From positions 744,001 to 808,000 of the forward strand of contig NZ_CP040509.1 of the NCBI RefSeq assembly GCF_005845365.1: a DNA stretch of 64,000 nucleotides. The letters run 5' to 3'. The notes under the pieces were generated by a model. The model ran no database searches. It was not told where the DNA came from and saw only the letters and a program-made list of their open reading frames with translations. Origin of the DNA: Rhodoluna limnophila (GTDB lineage: Bacteria > Actinomycetota > Actinomycetes > Actinomycetales > Microbacteriaceae). This document shows positions 1 to 8,605 of this stretch, one piece after another. The position numbers and the translations under genes are program-made. The stretch's first letter is position 1. Each line of letters opens with the position of its first letter.

Positions 1-160
1 CAGGGACATCGTCTACACCGGCAATACTTCGGCCGCATCTATTCCACTGGCAATGCACGCACTACTTGAGTCGGGCGAGGTCAAGTCCGGTGGTTTGGCA
101 CTGGAAATTGGATTCGGCGCGGGCCTTGCCTTCGGCGCTCAAGTAGTAGTACTCCCGTAA
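1..160 (+). CDS. fabH: 3-oxoacyl-ACP synthase III (KAS III), C-terminal end, partial
   Basis: Reading frame open from the window edge to a TAA at 158-160, giving about 52 C-terminal residues. It contains GNTSAAS, the Asn-containing motif of the KAS III Cys-His-Asn triad, and ends in the family's glycine-rich [10 protein letters not shown] stretch. KAS III condenses acyl-CoA with malonyl-ACP to start fatty-acid synthesis. The gene is followed after 37 bases by acpP and then fabF, the usual actinobacterial FAS II order. The catalytic Cys and His lie outside the window. Confidence 0.9.
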   Translation, partial: RDIVYTGNTSAASIPLAMHALLESGEVKSGGLALEIGFGAGLAFGAQVVVLP

Positions 161-197
161 ACTTAACCACGGTCAAATAACCAATAAGGAGAAATCA

Positions 198-443
198 ATG
201 GCACTTTCACAGAGCGAAGTACTTGCCGGTCTTGCAGAGATCGTTAACGAAGAGACCGGTATTGCTACCGAGGCTGTTCAGCTAGAGAAGTCATTCACCG
301 ACGACCTAGACATCGACTCAATCTCAATGATGACCATCGTTGTTAACGCTGAAGACAAGTTCGGCGTAAAGATCCCTGACGAAGAGGTTAAGAACCTAAT
401 CACCGTTGGCGACGCAGTTAACTTCATCGTTTCAGCTCAGTAA
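198..443 (+). CDS. acpP: Acyl carrier protein
   Basis: An 81-residue acidic protein with the four-helix ACP pattern. The phosphopantetheine attachment serine lies in DIDSIS (about residues 39-44), so the usual DSL motif reads DSI here. It carries growing acyl chains between FAS II enzymes in the cytoplasm. The ATG is preceded by AAGGAG at a good distance. It lies between fabH and fabF and is very probably co-transcribed with both. Confidence 0.95.
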   Translation: MALSQSEVLAGLAEIVNEETGIATEAVQLEKSFTDDLDIDSISMMTIVVNAEDKFGVKIPDEEVKNLITVGDAVNFIVSAQ

Positions 444-463
444 TTAGGCGAAGGCTAAAAACA

Positions 464-1702
464 TTGTCTAAAAAAATCGTTGTCACCGGAATCGGCGCTA
501 CTACGCCTCTCGGTGGTGACGCGCGTTCAACCTGGCAGGCATTGCTTGCCGGAGAGTCTGGCATTTCGACTCTCGAACAGGAATGGATTGCGCGGTATGA
601 GATCCCTGTAACTTTCGCCGGACAGGCTAAGGTTCCAGCAGCTGAGGTTCTAACCCCGCAGGAGGCCAAGCGCCTCGACCCATCAAGCCAGTTTGCGTTG
701 ATCGCAGCACGCGAGGCTTGGGCTGACGCTGGTTCGCCAGACGTCGAGCCTGAGCGTCTCGCGGTTGAATTTGCCACCGGAATCGGTGGAGTGTGGACTC
801 TACTTGACGCGTACGACACGCTCAAGGAGAAGGGCCCACGTCGCGTTATGCCGATGACCGTGCCGATGCTTATGCCTAACGGCCCTGCTGCCGCCATCGG
901 TATGGAAATTTCAGCCCGTGGTGGTGTACGCACCTCTGTGTCGGCTTGTGCATCAAGTACCGAAGCAATTGCAAATGCACTAAACCGCCTACGTTCGGGC
1001 GAGGTTGACGTAATCGTTGCCGGTGGTTCCGAAGCTGCAATTCACCCAATGCCGATCGCAGCGTTTGCTTCGATGCACGCTCTATCTCGCCGAAACGAAG
1101 AGCCAACTCGCGCGTCGCGTCCGTACGACGTAGCCCGCGATGGTTTTGTAATGGGCGAGGGCGGTGGTGCGCTGGTTCTTGAGACCGAGGAGCACGCCAA
1201 GGCCCGTGGAGCAAAGATTTACGCCGAGGTAGTTGGTGGCGCTGTAACCTCTGATGCCTACCACATCACTGCTCCAGACCCAGAAGGTAGCGGTGCTGCG
1301 CGCGCAGTCTTGGCTGCACTAAAGCAGGCTGAGGCAGAGCTAACTGACGTAATCCACATCAATGCGCACGCAACCAGCACACCAGTCGGCGACATCGCCG
1401 AATACACCGCTCTTCGTCGAGTTTTTGGTGACCACCTTGATTCGGTAGCTATCTCGGCCACCAAGTCTTCGACTGGCCATCTACTAGGTGGAGCCGGGGC
1501 AATCGAGGCTATCTTCACCGTACTGGCTCTTCACGAGCGGACCGCTCCCCCAACAATCAACCTTGAGAACCAGGATCCAGAGATTCCACTTGATGTGGTT
1601 ACCTCTCCTCGTGAGCTACCAGCCGGACCAATCCTGGCTATGAGCAACTCATTTGGTTTTGGTGGTCACAACGCGGTAATTGTTTTCCGCAGCTACGAAT
1701 GA
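464..1702 (+). CDS. fabF: 3-oxoacyl-ACP synthase II (KAS II)
   Basis: 412 residues, normal for FabF. Extends acyl-ACP with malonyl-ACP. The active-site Cys is in SACASS, the first His in NAHATSTPVGD, the Lys in ATKSSTGH with the second His in GHLLGG, and a C-terminal GFGGHN glycine-rich motif is present. The start is TTG at 464; MSKKIVVTGIG aligns with the usual FabF N-terminus, and GGCGAAGG lies just upstream. Its TGA overlaps the ATG of the next gene by four bases, indicating translational coupling to thymidine kinase. Confidence 0.95.
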   Translation: MSKKIVVTGIGATTPLGGDARSTWQALLAGESGISTLEQEWIARYEIPVTFAGQAKVPAAEVLTPQEAKRLDPSSQFALIAAREAWADAGSPDVEPERLAVEFATGIGGVWTLLDAYDTLKEKGPRRVMPMTVPMLMPNGPAAAIGMEISARGGVRTSVSACASSTEAIANALNRLRSGEVDVIVAGGSEAAIHPMPIAAFASMHALSRRNEEPTRASRPYDVARDGFVMGEGGGALVLETEEHAKARGAKIYAEVVGGAVTSDAYHITAPDPEGSGAARAVLAALKQAEAELTDVIHINAHATSTPVGDIAEYTALRRVFGDHLDSVAISATKSSTGHLLGGAGAIEAIFTVLALHERTAPPTINLENQDPEIPLDVVTSPRELPAGPILAMSNSFGFGGHNAVIVFRSYE

Positions 1703-2298
1703 GCAAGCTTTACTTTCGCCACGGAGCAATGAACAGTGGCAAGAGCACCGCTCTGCTTCAGGCAGCACACAATTATGAAGAGCGTGACCAGCACGTTCTT
1801 TTGGCCAAACCAGCGATTGATATCAAGGGCGAGCGGGCAATTACCAGCCGACTCGGCGTTGACCGCGAGGTTGACTTTCTGATTACCCCTGAACTTAACC
1901 TGAGAGAAGAGTTTTCAGCGAGGGTTGAACAGTTCAGTGCGAAGACCGGCAAAGAAATAGCCTGCCTACTGATTGACGAGGCGCAATTTCTGACAGCTCA
2001 GCAGGTTGATCAGGCGCTCGAGATTGCTGTTTTAGATTCGGTTCCAGTCTTGGCCTACGGCATCCGCACCGACTTTCTGACGCATGGCTTTCCAGGGTCA
2101 CTAAGGTTGCTGGAAATTGCACACTCATTGGAAGAACTGAAGACAATTTGCCGGTGTGGTCGCAAGGCCATGTTCAACGCCCGCAAGCTGGACGGTAAAT
2201 TTATCTTTGATGGTGAACAGGTTGCCATTGACGGCGTGCACGTGACCTACGAATCACTGTGCCCAACCTGCTACTTCAGTGAGAAATCCTCTAACTAA
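1699..2298 (+). CDS. tdk: Thymidine kinase (type II)
   Basis: 199 residues. P-loop GAMNSGKST at residues 9-17, Walker B-like LLIDEAQF, and a zinc site made by CRC near residue 152 and CPTC near residue 188, all hallmarks of bacterial type II thymidine kinase. It phosphorylates thymidine to dTMP in salvage. The ATG overlaps the fabF stop (ATGA), so it is the last gene of the fatty-acid operon. It ends tail-to-tail with the minus-strand racemase, overlapping it by four bases. Confidence 0.93.
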   Translation: MSKLYFRHGAMNSGKSTALLQAAHNYEERDQHVLLAKPAIDIKGERAITSRLGVDREVDFLITPELNLREEFSARVEQFSAKTGKEIACLLIDEAQFLTAQQVDQALEIAVLDSVPVLAYGIRTDFLTHGFPGSLRLLEIAHSLEELKTICRCGRKAMFNARKLDGKFIFDGEQVAIDGVHVTYESLCPTCYFSEKSSN

Positions 2299-3404
2299 GC
2301 CTTAATCCACTCGCGAGAGACGGCATAGCGGTCAACAATCTCCGCAATCGGGTCAACGCCGATTCCAGGTCCTGTAGGGACATCGATGTGGCCGTCAACC
2401 AATACAAACGGTGTGGTGGTGTCGACCTCGAAGTACCGTGACGATGCCGAGGTGTCACCCGGCAGAGTAAAGCCTGGCATGGCTGCAAGCGCCAAGTTTG
2501 CTGCTCGACCAATTCCGGTCTCAAGCATGCCGCCACACCAAACTGGGATGTTGTTGGCCACAGAAACATCATGAATCTTCTTGGATTCTAGGTAACCACC
2601 GACACGAGATGGCTTGATGTTGATGATCTCGGCTGCCCCGAGTTCAATAGCATCGCGGGCGATGTCTGCCGAGATTATCGTCTCATCAAGACACACTGGG
2701 GTTTCGATATAGTCGGCCAGCTTGGCATGGCCCAGCATGTCCTCTTCATTGATTGGCTGCTCAATCAGCAGCAAGTTGAACTCGTCCAGACGCTTCAGCA
2801 AATCAAAGTCATTGCGCGTGTATGCCGTGTTGGCATCAACTTGAAGCAAAAGATCGTCACCGTAAGTCTCGCGAACCAATTTCACTGGCTCGTAGTCCCA
2901 ACCCGGCTCAATCTTCAGCTTGATTCGAACATAACCCTCATTCAGGTAACGCTCAACGTATTCCATAAGCTCAGGCAGTGAGTCCATGATGCCAACCGAT
3001 ACACCGGCTGGAACCTTAGTTTTGGTGGCGCCTAGGTAGGTGGCAAACGAAGTATTAGCTGCTCGCAGCTGTGCGTCTAGAAGTGCTGTTTCAATAGCAG
3101 CCTTGGCCATGCGGTGGCCCTTGATCCACTCAAGAGTTGGCGCCACAGATTCGGCGGTGAGGTCGTTTCCCAGCGCAAACAGGTCTGGAAGCATAAACTG
3201 CTTCAAAACCGCCATAGCGCCGGTGTGGTACTCGCTCGAGTAGTCAGGGCGGTCATTAGCGCCACACTCGGCCCAGCCCTCACCAGAATCGGTGATAGCG
3301 TGCGCCCAAACCACCTCGTGGGTGTTTACCGAACTAAATGAGGTTCGGAACGCCGACTTCAATGGGACATTTAGACGAATTAGCTCTACGGCTTCGAGTT
3401 TCAT
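2295..3404 (-). CDS. Enolase-superfamily N-succinylamino acid racemase / o-succinylbenzoate synthase
   Basis: 369 residues of the muconate-lactonizing-enzyme subgroup. The KxK acid/base motif is visible (RIKLKIEPG), followed by the metal ligands in QVDAN, IEQP and CLDET, the second lysine in NIKPSRVGG, and GGMLETGIGR near the C-terminus. Members of this subgroup act as OSBS (MenC), as N-succinylamino acid racemase (NSAR), or as both. The directly upstream gene is a GNAT enzyme of the type paired with NSAR in Geobacillus, and no other men gene is nearby, so the NSAR role is favoured. AGGAAACA precedes the ATG. Annotation as menC is the main alternative. Confidence 0.85.
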   Translation of the reverse strand: MKLEAVELIRLNVPLKSAFRTSFSSVNTHEVVWAHAITDSGEGWAECGANDRPDYSSEYHTGAMAVLKQFMLPDLFALGNDLTAESVAPTLEWIKGHRMAKAAIETALLDAQLRAANTSFATYLGATKTKVPAGVSVGIMDSLPELMEYVERYLNEGYVRIKLKIEPGWDYEPVKLVRETYGDDLLLQVDANTAYTRNDFDLLKRLDEFNLLLIEQPINEEDMLGHAKLADYIETPVCLDETIISADIARDAIELGAAEIINIKPSRVGGYLESKKIHDVSVANNIPVWCGGMLETGIGRAANLALAAMPGFTLPGDTSASSRYFEVDTTTPFVLVDGHIDVPTGPGIGVDPIAEIVDRYAVSREWIKA

Positions 3405-3416
3405 TGTTTCCTGTTT

Positions 3417-4124
3417 CTATTCGGTTTTGCTCAAAATCAGCGAGGTTCGGTCTGGAGTCATGGCTGTAACCTGCCATCCGGTGTTCATCAAGTCCAGCAG
3501 TTGATCGCGCACCAGCATGCGCACTTTCAGCGCCGATTCAAGATCTAATGAGCGCATTGTTTCAATGTCTTCGGGTATCTCTACCACTACTTCTCCTGGT
3601 CCTGCGTTTCGTAGGCTTGCCAACGAACTCTCGGTGCTTTTGGTTTTGACTGACCAATAGGCAAATAGGCGATCCGAAACGTCGCCTAGGTTGATCGAGT
3701 CGGTCATAGATCCATAGAAATTCGGAAGGTATTCAATAGCGATAGCGCCAAGCTTCACAAAGTTGAAGTAGCAGTTCCGGCGAACCAGCGGGTCGAAGGT
3801 CCAGGTGATTGCATCAATGGAATTCTCTGTGGCCCATTCCATTTGGTGCTGCTTGATCTGAAAGCCAACCCCCGAAACCGTAGCAGCGGTTACATGAGAG
3901 TGCAGAATATTTTCAGAATTGAAGCTGCCCCTGATACCAAACGACGCACCAACTGCATGGCCATCGACTTCGGCAATTACGCAGTAAGCGCCCACGTGTA
4001 CGGCAGCCAGAATCAAATCAAAAGGTGCGACGTCGTCGCCGTCCTGCCAAACGGTTCTAAAAAACTCGGCCACCTTGATTGCGTCCTCAGCAGAGGACAC
4101 CTCACGCAGCACAACGTTGTTCAT
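3417..4124 (-). CDS. GNAT-family acyltransferase, putative amino-acid N-succinyltransferase
   Basis: 235 residues resembling the COG3375-type GNAT proteins. The N-terminal part has the acetyltransferase fold pattern (VIAEVDGHAVGASFGIRG), then a central TWTFDPLVRRNCYFNF segment and an EYLPNFYGSM segment typical of this group. In Geobacillus a related enzyme makes N-succinyl-D-amino acids for NSAR, giving net D-to-L conversion with a desuccinylase (family knowledge). It is separated from the racemase gene by 12 bases, so the two are almost certainly an operon. The substrate is inferred only from context. No desuccinylase gene is visible in the window. Confidence 0.7.
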   Translation of the reverse strand: MNNVVLREVSSAEDAIKVAEFFRTVWQDGDDVAPFDLILAAVHVGAYCVIAEVDGHAVGASFGIRGSFNSENILHSHVTAATVSGVGFQIKQHQMEWATENSIDAITWTFDPLVRRNCYFNFVKLGAIAIEYLPNFYGSMTDSINLGDVSDRLFAYWSVKTKSTESSLASLRNAGPGEVVVEIPEDIETMRSLDLESALKVRMLVRDQLLDLMNTGWQVTAMTPDRTSLILSKTE

Positions 4125-4148
4125 GATTCAATTCTTCCAGATAAAAGT

Positions 4149-4182
4149 AAAGCGGGAGCACGCCTAAGCATGCCCCCGCTTT
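4149..4182 (-). terminator. Hairpin terminator/attenuator after the binding-protein gene
   Basis: Inverted repeat with arms AAAGCGGGGGCATGC and GCGTGCTCCCGCTTT (minus-strand reading, two G-U pairs), loop of about 4, followed on the minus strand by a T-rich stretch (TTACTTTTAT). It lies between the binding-protein stop and the GNAT start, so it probably reduces but need not abolish read-through into the GNAT-racemase pair. Confidence 0.75.
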
Positions 4183-4192
4183 AGTTTTGAGA

Positions 4193-5080
4193 TTACTTGG
4201 TGCCGTTGATGGTCGCCTCAGTAACACCGAACGGTGACAAGTTCCACTTAGCCAAAAGCTCAGCGTAAGTGCCGTCATCGATGAGTGACTGAACAGCGGC
4301 CTGGATAGCAGCGGTCAGGCCTGTGTTGGCCTTTAGAACACCGATACCTGTGAGAGCCGAGGTGTAGCCCTCAGGCGCGTCGGTAGGTGCAACTAGGTCA
4401 AAGTAAGCGCCCTCGCCTGCAGTCTGAACGGTGTAGGCAGCAACCTGACCGTCGTTAACACCAGCAACAGCCTTGCCAGCACGGATTGCGTTCTGAGCAT
4501 CGCCATCGGTTGGGAACTCAAGAACCTCAATCGGGGTGTCACAGCTTGGGTTTACCGCGTTGATTAGGTCGATCTGTGCGGTTGCAGTCTGAATTGCAAC
4601 TACCTTGCCACAAAGGTCTGCAAAGCTGTTGATACCCTCTGGGTTGCCTTCAGCAACTACCACTGCAAAACCAGCTGAGAAGTAGTCAACGAAGTCAAGG
4701 ACTTCCTGACGCTCTAGGGTGTCGTTCATACCCGACATGATGATGTCGTGGGTACCTGACTGAAGTGAAGGAATGATTCCATCCCAGTCCTGGTCATTGA
4801 AGCTAAGAACAACGCCAAGTTTCTTGCCAATCTCAACTGAAAGGTCGTAGTCGAAACCGGTTGGGTTGTCGTTCTCGTCAAAAAGCTCCATTGGAGCATA
4901 AGGAATGTCGCTGGCTACTGAGATGCCATCCTTGTACTCTTCAGGCAATAGCGCTGCCGCGGCTGGGTCAGTCGGCACAAGCTCATCGGTGTTGGTTGCT
5001 GCAGGTGCGGCACAACCGGTTAGAACAAAAAGGCTAGCGGTCGCAAGAGCTGCAAATCCCGCAATCTTTGAAACAGACAC
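4193..5080 (-). CDS. Polar amino-acid ABC transporter substrate-binding lipoprotein
   Basis: 295 residues, SBP family 3. A lipoprotein signal peptide ends in LTGC with Cys23 as the lipidation site. The mature part has the family's GFDYDLSVEIGKKLG near the N-terminus and SGMNDTLERQ, with the C-terminal DDGTYAELLAKWN helix. It captures an amino acid outside the membrane and delivers it to the permease encoded upstream. AAGAGGAGA precedes the ATG. A gap of 101 bases from the ATPase gene, with a small stem-loop at 5119-5135, could hold a separate promoter or processing site. The substrate cannot be told from sequence. Confidence 0.92.
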   Translation of the reverse strand: MSVSKIAGFAALATASLFVLTGCAAPAATNTDELVPTDPAAAALLPEEYKDGISVASDIPYAPMELFDENDNPTGFDYDLSVEIGKKLGVVLSFNDQDWDGIIPSLQSGTHDIIMSGMNDTLERQEVLDFVDYFSAGFAVVVAEGNPEGINSFADLCGKVVAIQTATAQIDLINAVNPSCDTPIEVLEFPTDGDAQNAIRAGKAVAGVNDGQVAAYTVQTAGEGAYFDLVAPTDAPEGYTSALTGIGVLKANTGLTAAIQAAVQSLIDDGTYAELLAKWNLSPFGVTEATINGTK

Positions 5081-5181
5081 GTGTTCTCCTCTTAAGGGGT
5101 TTGTGGGGTGTACTTTTAGAGCCTAATTGAGGCTCGCGAAAATTATTCGGGTTTGGCGCAATGTTTACAAGAACGAAATGA

Positions 5182-5949
5182 CTAAAGCACTGAGCTCAGG
5201 AAAGCTTTTGTCCTCGGGTTCTGTGGATTCTCGATAACCTCGGTCGGACTGCCAGACTCAACGACCACTCCGCCATCCATGAACACCACGGTGTCGGCGA
5301 CCTCACGTGCAAAACCCATTTCGTGTGTCACGACAATCATGGTCATGCCGCTCTTAGCAAGCTTGCGCATTACATCCAAAACATCGCCGACTAGCTCTGG
5401 GTCAAGTGCCGAGGTTGGCTCGTCGAAAAGCATCAGTTTTGGCTCCATCGCCAAAGCGCGGGCAATAGCAACACGCTGCTGCTGACCACCTGACAACTGA
5501 GATGGGTAGCTATCCGCTTTATCTGCCAAGCCGACAGAATCGAGAAGTTCTCGAGCTTTAGCGATTGCCTCAGCCTTTGGTACGCCCTTTACGCCAACCG
5601 GCGCTTCAATGATGTTCTCGAGAGCGGTTAGGTGCGGGAACAAGTTGAAACGCTGAAAAACCATACCGATTTCGGCACGCTGCTTGGCGATCGCGGTTGG
5701 CTTCATCTCATAGATAGCGTCTGACTTCTCCTTGAAACCCATAAGCTCGCCGTCTACATAGAGGCGACCACCGTTGATGGTTTCTAGGTGGTTGATGCAG
5801 CGCAGAAACGTTGACTTACCGGAACCCGAAGGGCCAAGCAGGCACAGAACCTGCCCCTGCTCCACTTGTAGTGTGATTCCTTTGAGGACCTCGTTGGCAC
5901 CGAAACTCTTGCGAATCGCGCGAGCGTCTACCATCAGCGGCTTGCTCAT
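5182..5949 (-). CDS. Amino-acid ABC transporter ATP-binding protein (GlnQ/HisP type)
   Basis: 255 residues. Walker [11 protein letters not shown]-loop region [17 protein letters not shown], signature LSGGQQQR, Walker [15 protein letters not shown] and switch His in VVTHEMGFA are all present, the classic polar amino-acid importer ATPase. Its start overlaps the permease stop by four bases, indicating translational coupling. It energises uptake with the permease upstream and the binding protein downstream. Confidence 0.94.
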   Translation of the reverse strand: MSKPLMVDARAIRKSFGANEVLKGITLQVEQGQVLCLLGPSGSGKSTFLRCINHLETINGGRLYVDGELMGFKEKSDAIYEMKPTAIAKQRAEIGMVFQRFNLFPHLTALENIIEAPVGVKGVPKAEAIAKARELLDSVGLADKADSYPSQLSGGQQQRVAIARALAMEPKLMLFDEPTSALDPELVGDVLDVMRKLAKSGMTMIVVTHEMGFAREVADTVVFMDGGVVVESGSPTEVIENPQNPRTKAFLSSVL

Positions 5950-6848
5950 ACGTTTCCCTTCATGCCAATACGCATCCAGCGCGATTTTTGATCGGCAACA
6001 CTAAAACCGCGACCGTACTTCTTCTCGAGGTAATTCTGAGGAATTGAAAGGACGGTAGTCATTACCAAGTACCAGAATCCGGCAACTACCAATAGCTCCA
6101 CCTGAGCAAGGTTCTGTGACGAGATCTGCGAGGTACGAGCGTAGAGCTCCATAACTGCGACTACCTGGAGCAACGAGGTGTTCTTGAGCATCGAAATAAA
6201 CTCATTGCCCATCGGCGGAATGATCACGCGCATGGCCTGAGGTAAAACAATTCGGCGCAGGGTGTACCCAGAACTCATACCAAGGGACTTTGCTGCCTCA
6301 GTCTGCCCAGCATCAACCGAGAGGATTCCTGCTCGCACGATTTCAGCTGCGTAGGCACCCTCATTTAGTGACAGTGCAATGATGCCGGCGATTAGTGCGG
6401 TGAACACCAAGCTGGTCTTTTCAGAGAACCAAATGATGTCGGTAAACGGGATTCCGATTTCAATGTTCGGGTAGATGATGCCCAGGTAACCCCAGAAAAC
6501 TACCTGCAAGAGCAACGGGGTTCCTCGGAAGAAACCGACATATCCGGTAGCCACCGCGCGCAAGACAGGGTTTGGAGAAAGTCGCATCACGGCAAAGATT
6601 ACGGCCAGGATGGTTCCGATAAACATCGAAATTACCGTAAGCACAACGGTAAGCAGGGCAGCTGCCATTACCTTCTCATTGAAAATGTACTTGTCAATGA
6701 TGTCGTGGTTGATGTTTGGCGAGGCCCAGAGCGAGTAAACGAAACTACCAATTAGGGCAACAAGAATAACTGCTGACACCCAACGCCAAGGATGACGAAG
6801 CGGCACCGCAACGATGTCGTCGCTTAGTGCCTTGTCCTTTGGAGACAT
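5946..6848 (-). CDS. Polar amino-acid ABC transporter permease (HisM/GlnP type)
   Basis: 300 residues with about five transmembrane segments and the conserved cytoplasmic EAA loop ([22 protein letters not shown]). It also has the family's [11 protein letters not shown] motif. Only one permease gene is present, so it probably forms a homodimer. It is the first gene of the minus-strand cluster permease-ATPase-SBP-GNAT-racemase. GAAGGTGG precedes the ATG. A 10-bp palindrome lies upstream at 6894-6921. Confidence 0.93.
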   Translation of the reverse strand: MSPKDKALSDDIVAVPLRHPWRWVSAVILVALIGSFVYSLWASPNINHDIIDKYIFNEKVMAAALLTVVLTVISMFIGTILAVIFAVMRLSPNPVLRAVATGYVGFFRGTPLLLQVVFWGYLGIIYPNIEIGIPFTDIIWFSEKTSLVFTALIAGIIALSLNEGAYAAEIVRAGILSVDAGQTEAAKSLGMSSGYTLRRIVLPQAMRVIIPPMGNEFISMLKNTSLLQVVAVMELYARTSQISSQNLAQVELLVVAGFWYLVMTTVLSIPQNYLEKKYGRGFSVADQKSRWMRIGMKGNV

Positions 6849-6893
6849 CTAACCACCTTCGGCTGAAAAATTATTCTCGTCAAATCTTATGCC

Positions 6894-6921
6894 TTTATCG
6901 CAGAGAACTAACTGCGATAAA
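6894..6921. promoter_or_regulatory. Perfect 10-bp inverted repeat upstream of the amino-acid transporter
   Basis: Arms TTTATCGCAG (6894-6903) and CTGCGATAAA (6912-6921), spacer 8, no mismatch. It lies between the 3' end of a tRNA and the permease start. It could be an operator for the transporter operon or a transcript hairpin ending the tRNA. No T-run follows it on the minus strand, which argues against a simple intrinsic terminator. Confidence 0.55.
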
Positions 6922-6929
6922 CGGACTAC

Positions 6930-7006
6930 TGGTAGGGAGTACGGGACTTGAACCCGTGACCGACGGATTATGAGTCCGCTGCTCTAACCGGCTGAGCTAA
7001 CTCCCC
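6930..7006 (-). tRNA. tRNA with CAT anticodon (elongator Met, or Ile2 if lysidine-modified)
   Basis: 77-nt cloverleaf read on the minus strand: acceptor 5' GGGGAGT pairing with ACTCCCT (one G-U at the first pair), D arm GCTCAGCCGGTTAGAGC, anticodon loop CTCATAA, T arm ACGGGTTCAAGTCCCGT, discriminator A and encoded CCA. The CAT anticodon and lack of initiator features leave elongator tRNA-Met or tRNA-Ile(k2CAT). I cannot separate them by eye. Confidence 0.93.
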
Positions 7007-7020
7007 CTGGTCTTGAGTAT

Positions 7021-8526
7021 CTAATTATCTTCGTTTCTTAAGCGTTCAGCCGCATCCTTCACGGCCTCTTTTGCCTTGTTGGCGGTTTTCTTTGCTGTTT
7101 TCTTGACCCGCTCGTTTACCTCGTGGGCTTTTTCGATAACTTCGTCACGGATGTCCTCAAGCTTGTCGATAACCTCTTCGGCTACATCTTCGGCCTTATC
7201 CCTTAGGTCGTGCGTTGCCTCACGCAAGGCTCGTGCTCGCTCGCGAAGTGCCTCAACCCGATCATGCAGAGATTCCGGCAAAATACCGATTGGGCGGGTG
7301 TAGTCATCGCTGTTGTCATCAGAGGTCTTATCGGTGTCATTATCACCGCGATAAAGCCCCTCAAAAATAGTCAGGGTGCGCTCTATGTCGTGGGCCTGAA
7401 TTAGGTGAAGTGAGTTTTCAGACAGACGATCGAGCTCGGCCTGATCTGCGGTGAGAATCCGCTTCAGCTTGTCGCTAAATTCTACGACGTCGTCAGGCTG
7501 GAAGAGGTAGCCGTTGTCCCCATCGTGCACCAAGTGCGGCAGGGCCATGGCGTCTGCAGCAACGACCGGTCGACCCGAGGCCATCGCCTCCATCGTTGCA
7601 ATGCTCTGAAGCTCGGCTATGGAGGGCATTGCGAACAAAGTCGCCCGTTCGTACGCCTTCGGCAATTCCTGCTCGCTGATGTGCCCCAAGAAATGCACGT
7701 TCTTCGCGATGCCTAGCTCTAGCGCCAAGTTTTCCAGATACTTACGCTCGCCGCCGTCACCAACAATCTCCACCTGTGTGTTGAGCGATTTTGGCAGCAT
7801 GGCCACGGCCTTAAGCAGGTTGTGGATGTGCTTCTCGTAATCCAAGCGGCCCAGGAACAAGATTCTCGGCTCTGCGTTTGAAGTCGGTGAGGTGTTAGCA
7901 AACTTTGAAGCATCGATTCCACAGCTAATCGCCAACACACCGTCGACCCCGGCGGCAGCCTCTAGAAGCTGAGCTGCTCTGCGCGTTGGTGTAGTAATTG
8001 CGTCAACCTGAGACAAAACGCGCCCGGCATCAGCCCAGGCCATTTTCATAACGGTCTTTTCAAGGAACTTTGGCACGATTACCGAGTACTTAATTAGGTT
8101 CTCGGGCATGATGTGGTTTGTCGCTAGAAGTCGAATGCCCTGCTCTTTGGCGCTCTTGACCAGGTATCTACCCATGATCAGGTGCGACTGAATGTGAACA
8201 GCGTCAGGCTTTACCTCGCGCAGAATCTTGTCAGTCTTGGCCTTTAGTGAATACGGCCAAACATATCTAAGGGTTTTGTGCTGAGGAATTCGGTAGCTCT
8301 TGATGCGGTGAACGGTCATCTTGGCGCCGTCATGCTGCTCGATGAAAGTCCCGTGCTGTTCGTTATATGCAGAGGCGATGATGTGAACATCGTGCCCGTG
8401 ACGTGCAAGTCCGCCGGCTAGACGCTCGGCGAATCGCGCTGCGCCGTTGATGTCGGGCGGAAATGTGTCACAACCAATGACGATGGTGAGTTTTTTGAAA
8501 CTAGGAGCACCGGGGGCTACTGCCAA
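7021..8526 (-). CDS. GT4-family glycosyltransferase with a long charged helical C-terminal tail
   Basis: 501 residues; a GT-B glycosyltransferase of family 4 occupies about residues 12-385. Visible features are the N-terminal DTFPPDINGAARFAERL, the nucleotide-sugar domain start ILFLGRLDYEKH, and the late EAMASGRPVVAAD with donor-binding Glu. It probably mannosylates or glucosylates a lipid or envelope glycan; donor and acceptor are unknown. Residues from about 415 onward are almost purely Ala/Glu/Lys/Arg/Asp helix with 11-residue periodicity, like LEA or apolipoprotein helices, unusual for the family. TTG start with AGAGG upstream. Confidence 0.85.
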   Translation of the reverse strand: MAVAPGAPSFKKLTIVIGCDTFPPDINGAARFAERLAGGLARHGHDVHIIASAYNEQHGTFIEQHDGAKMTVHRIKSYRIPQHKTLRYVWPYSLKAKTDKILREVKPDAVHIQSHLIMGRYLVKSAKEQGIRLLATNHIMPENLIKYSVIVPKFLEKTVMKMAWADAGRVLSQVDAITTPTRRAAQLLEAAAGVDGVLAISCGIDASKFANTSPTSNAEPRILFLGRLDYEKHIHNLLKAVAMLPKSLNTQVEIVGDGGERKYLENLALELGIAKNVHFLGHISEQELPKAYERATLFAMPSIAELQSIATMEAMASGRPVVAADAMALPHLVHDGDNGYLFQPDDVVEFSDKLKRILTADQAELDRLSENSLHLIQAHDIERTLTIFEGLYRGDNDTDKTSDDNSDDYTRPIGILPESLHDRVEALRERARALREATHDLRDKAEDVAEEVIDKLEDIRDEVIEKAHEVNERVKKTAKKTANKAKEAVKDAAERLRNEDN

Positions 8527-8605
8527 AGTTATAACCTCTGCTAAGAAGACGATGTTGCGGGACTAACCCGCATTGAAATTTTACTTGAAGGAGTGTCGGA
8601 CTGAA

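Noticed and set aside
424-933. Long minus-strand ORF opposite fabF and similar antisense frames throughout
   Set aside because: Antisense shadows of well-identified genes, with no ribosome sites and no family-like sequence.
5119-5135. GAGCC/GGCTC stem-loop between the ATPase and binding-protein genes as a terminator
   Set aside because: Five-pair stem with no T-run. It could be a processing site but is too weak to list.
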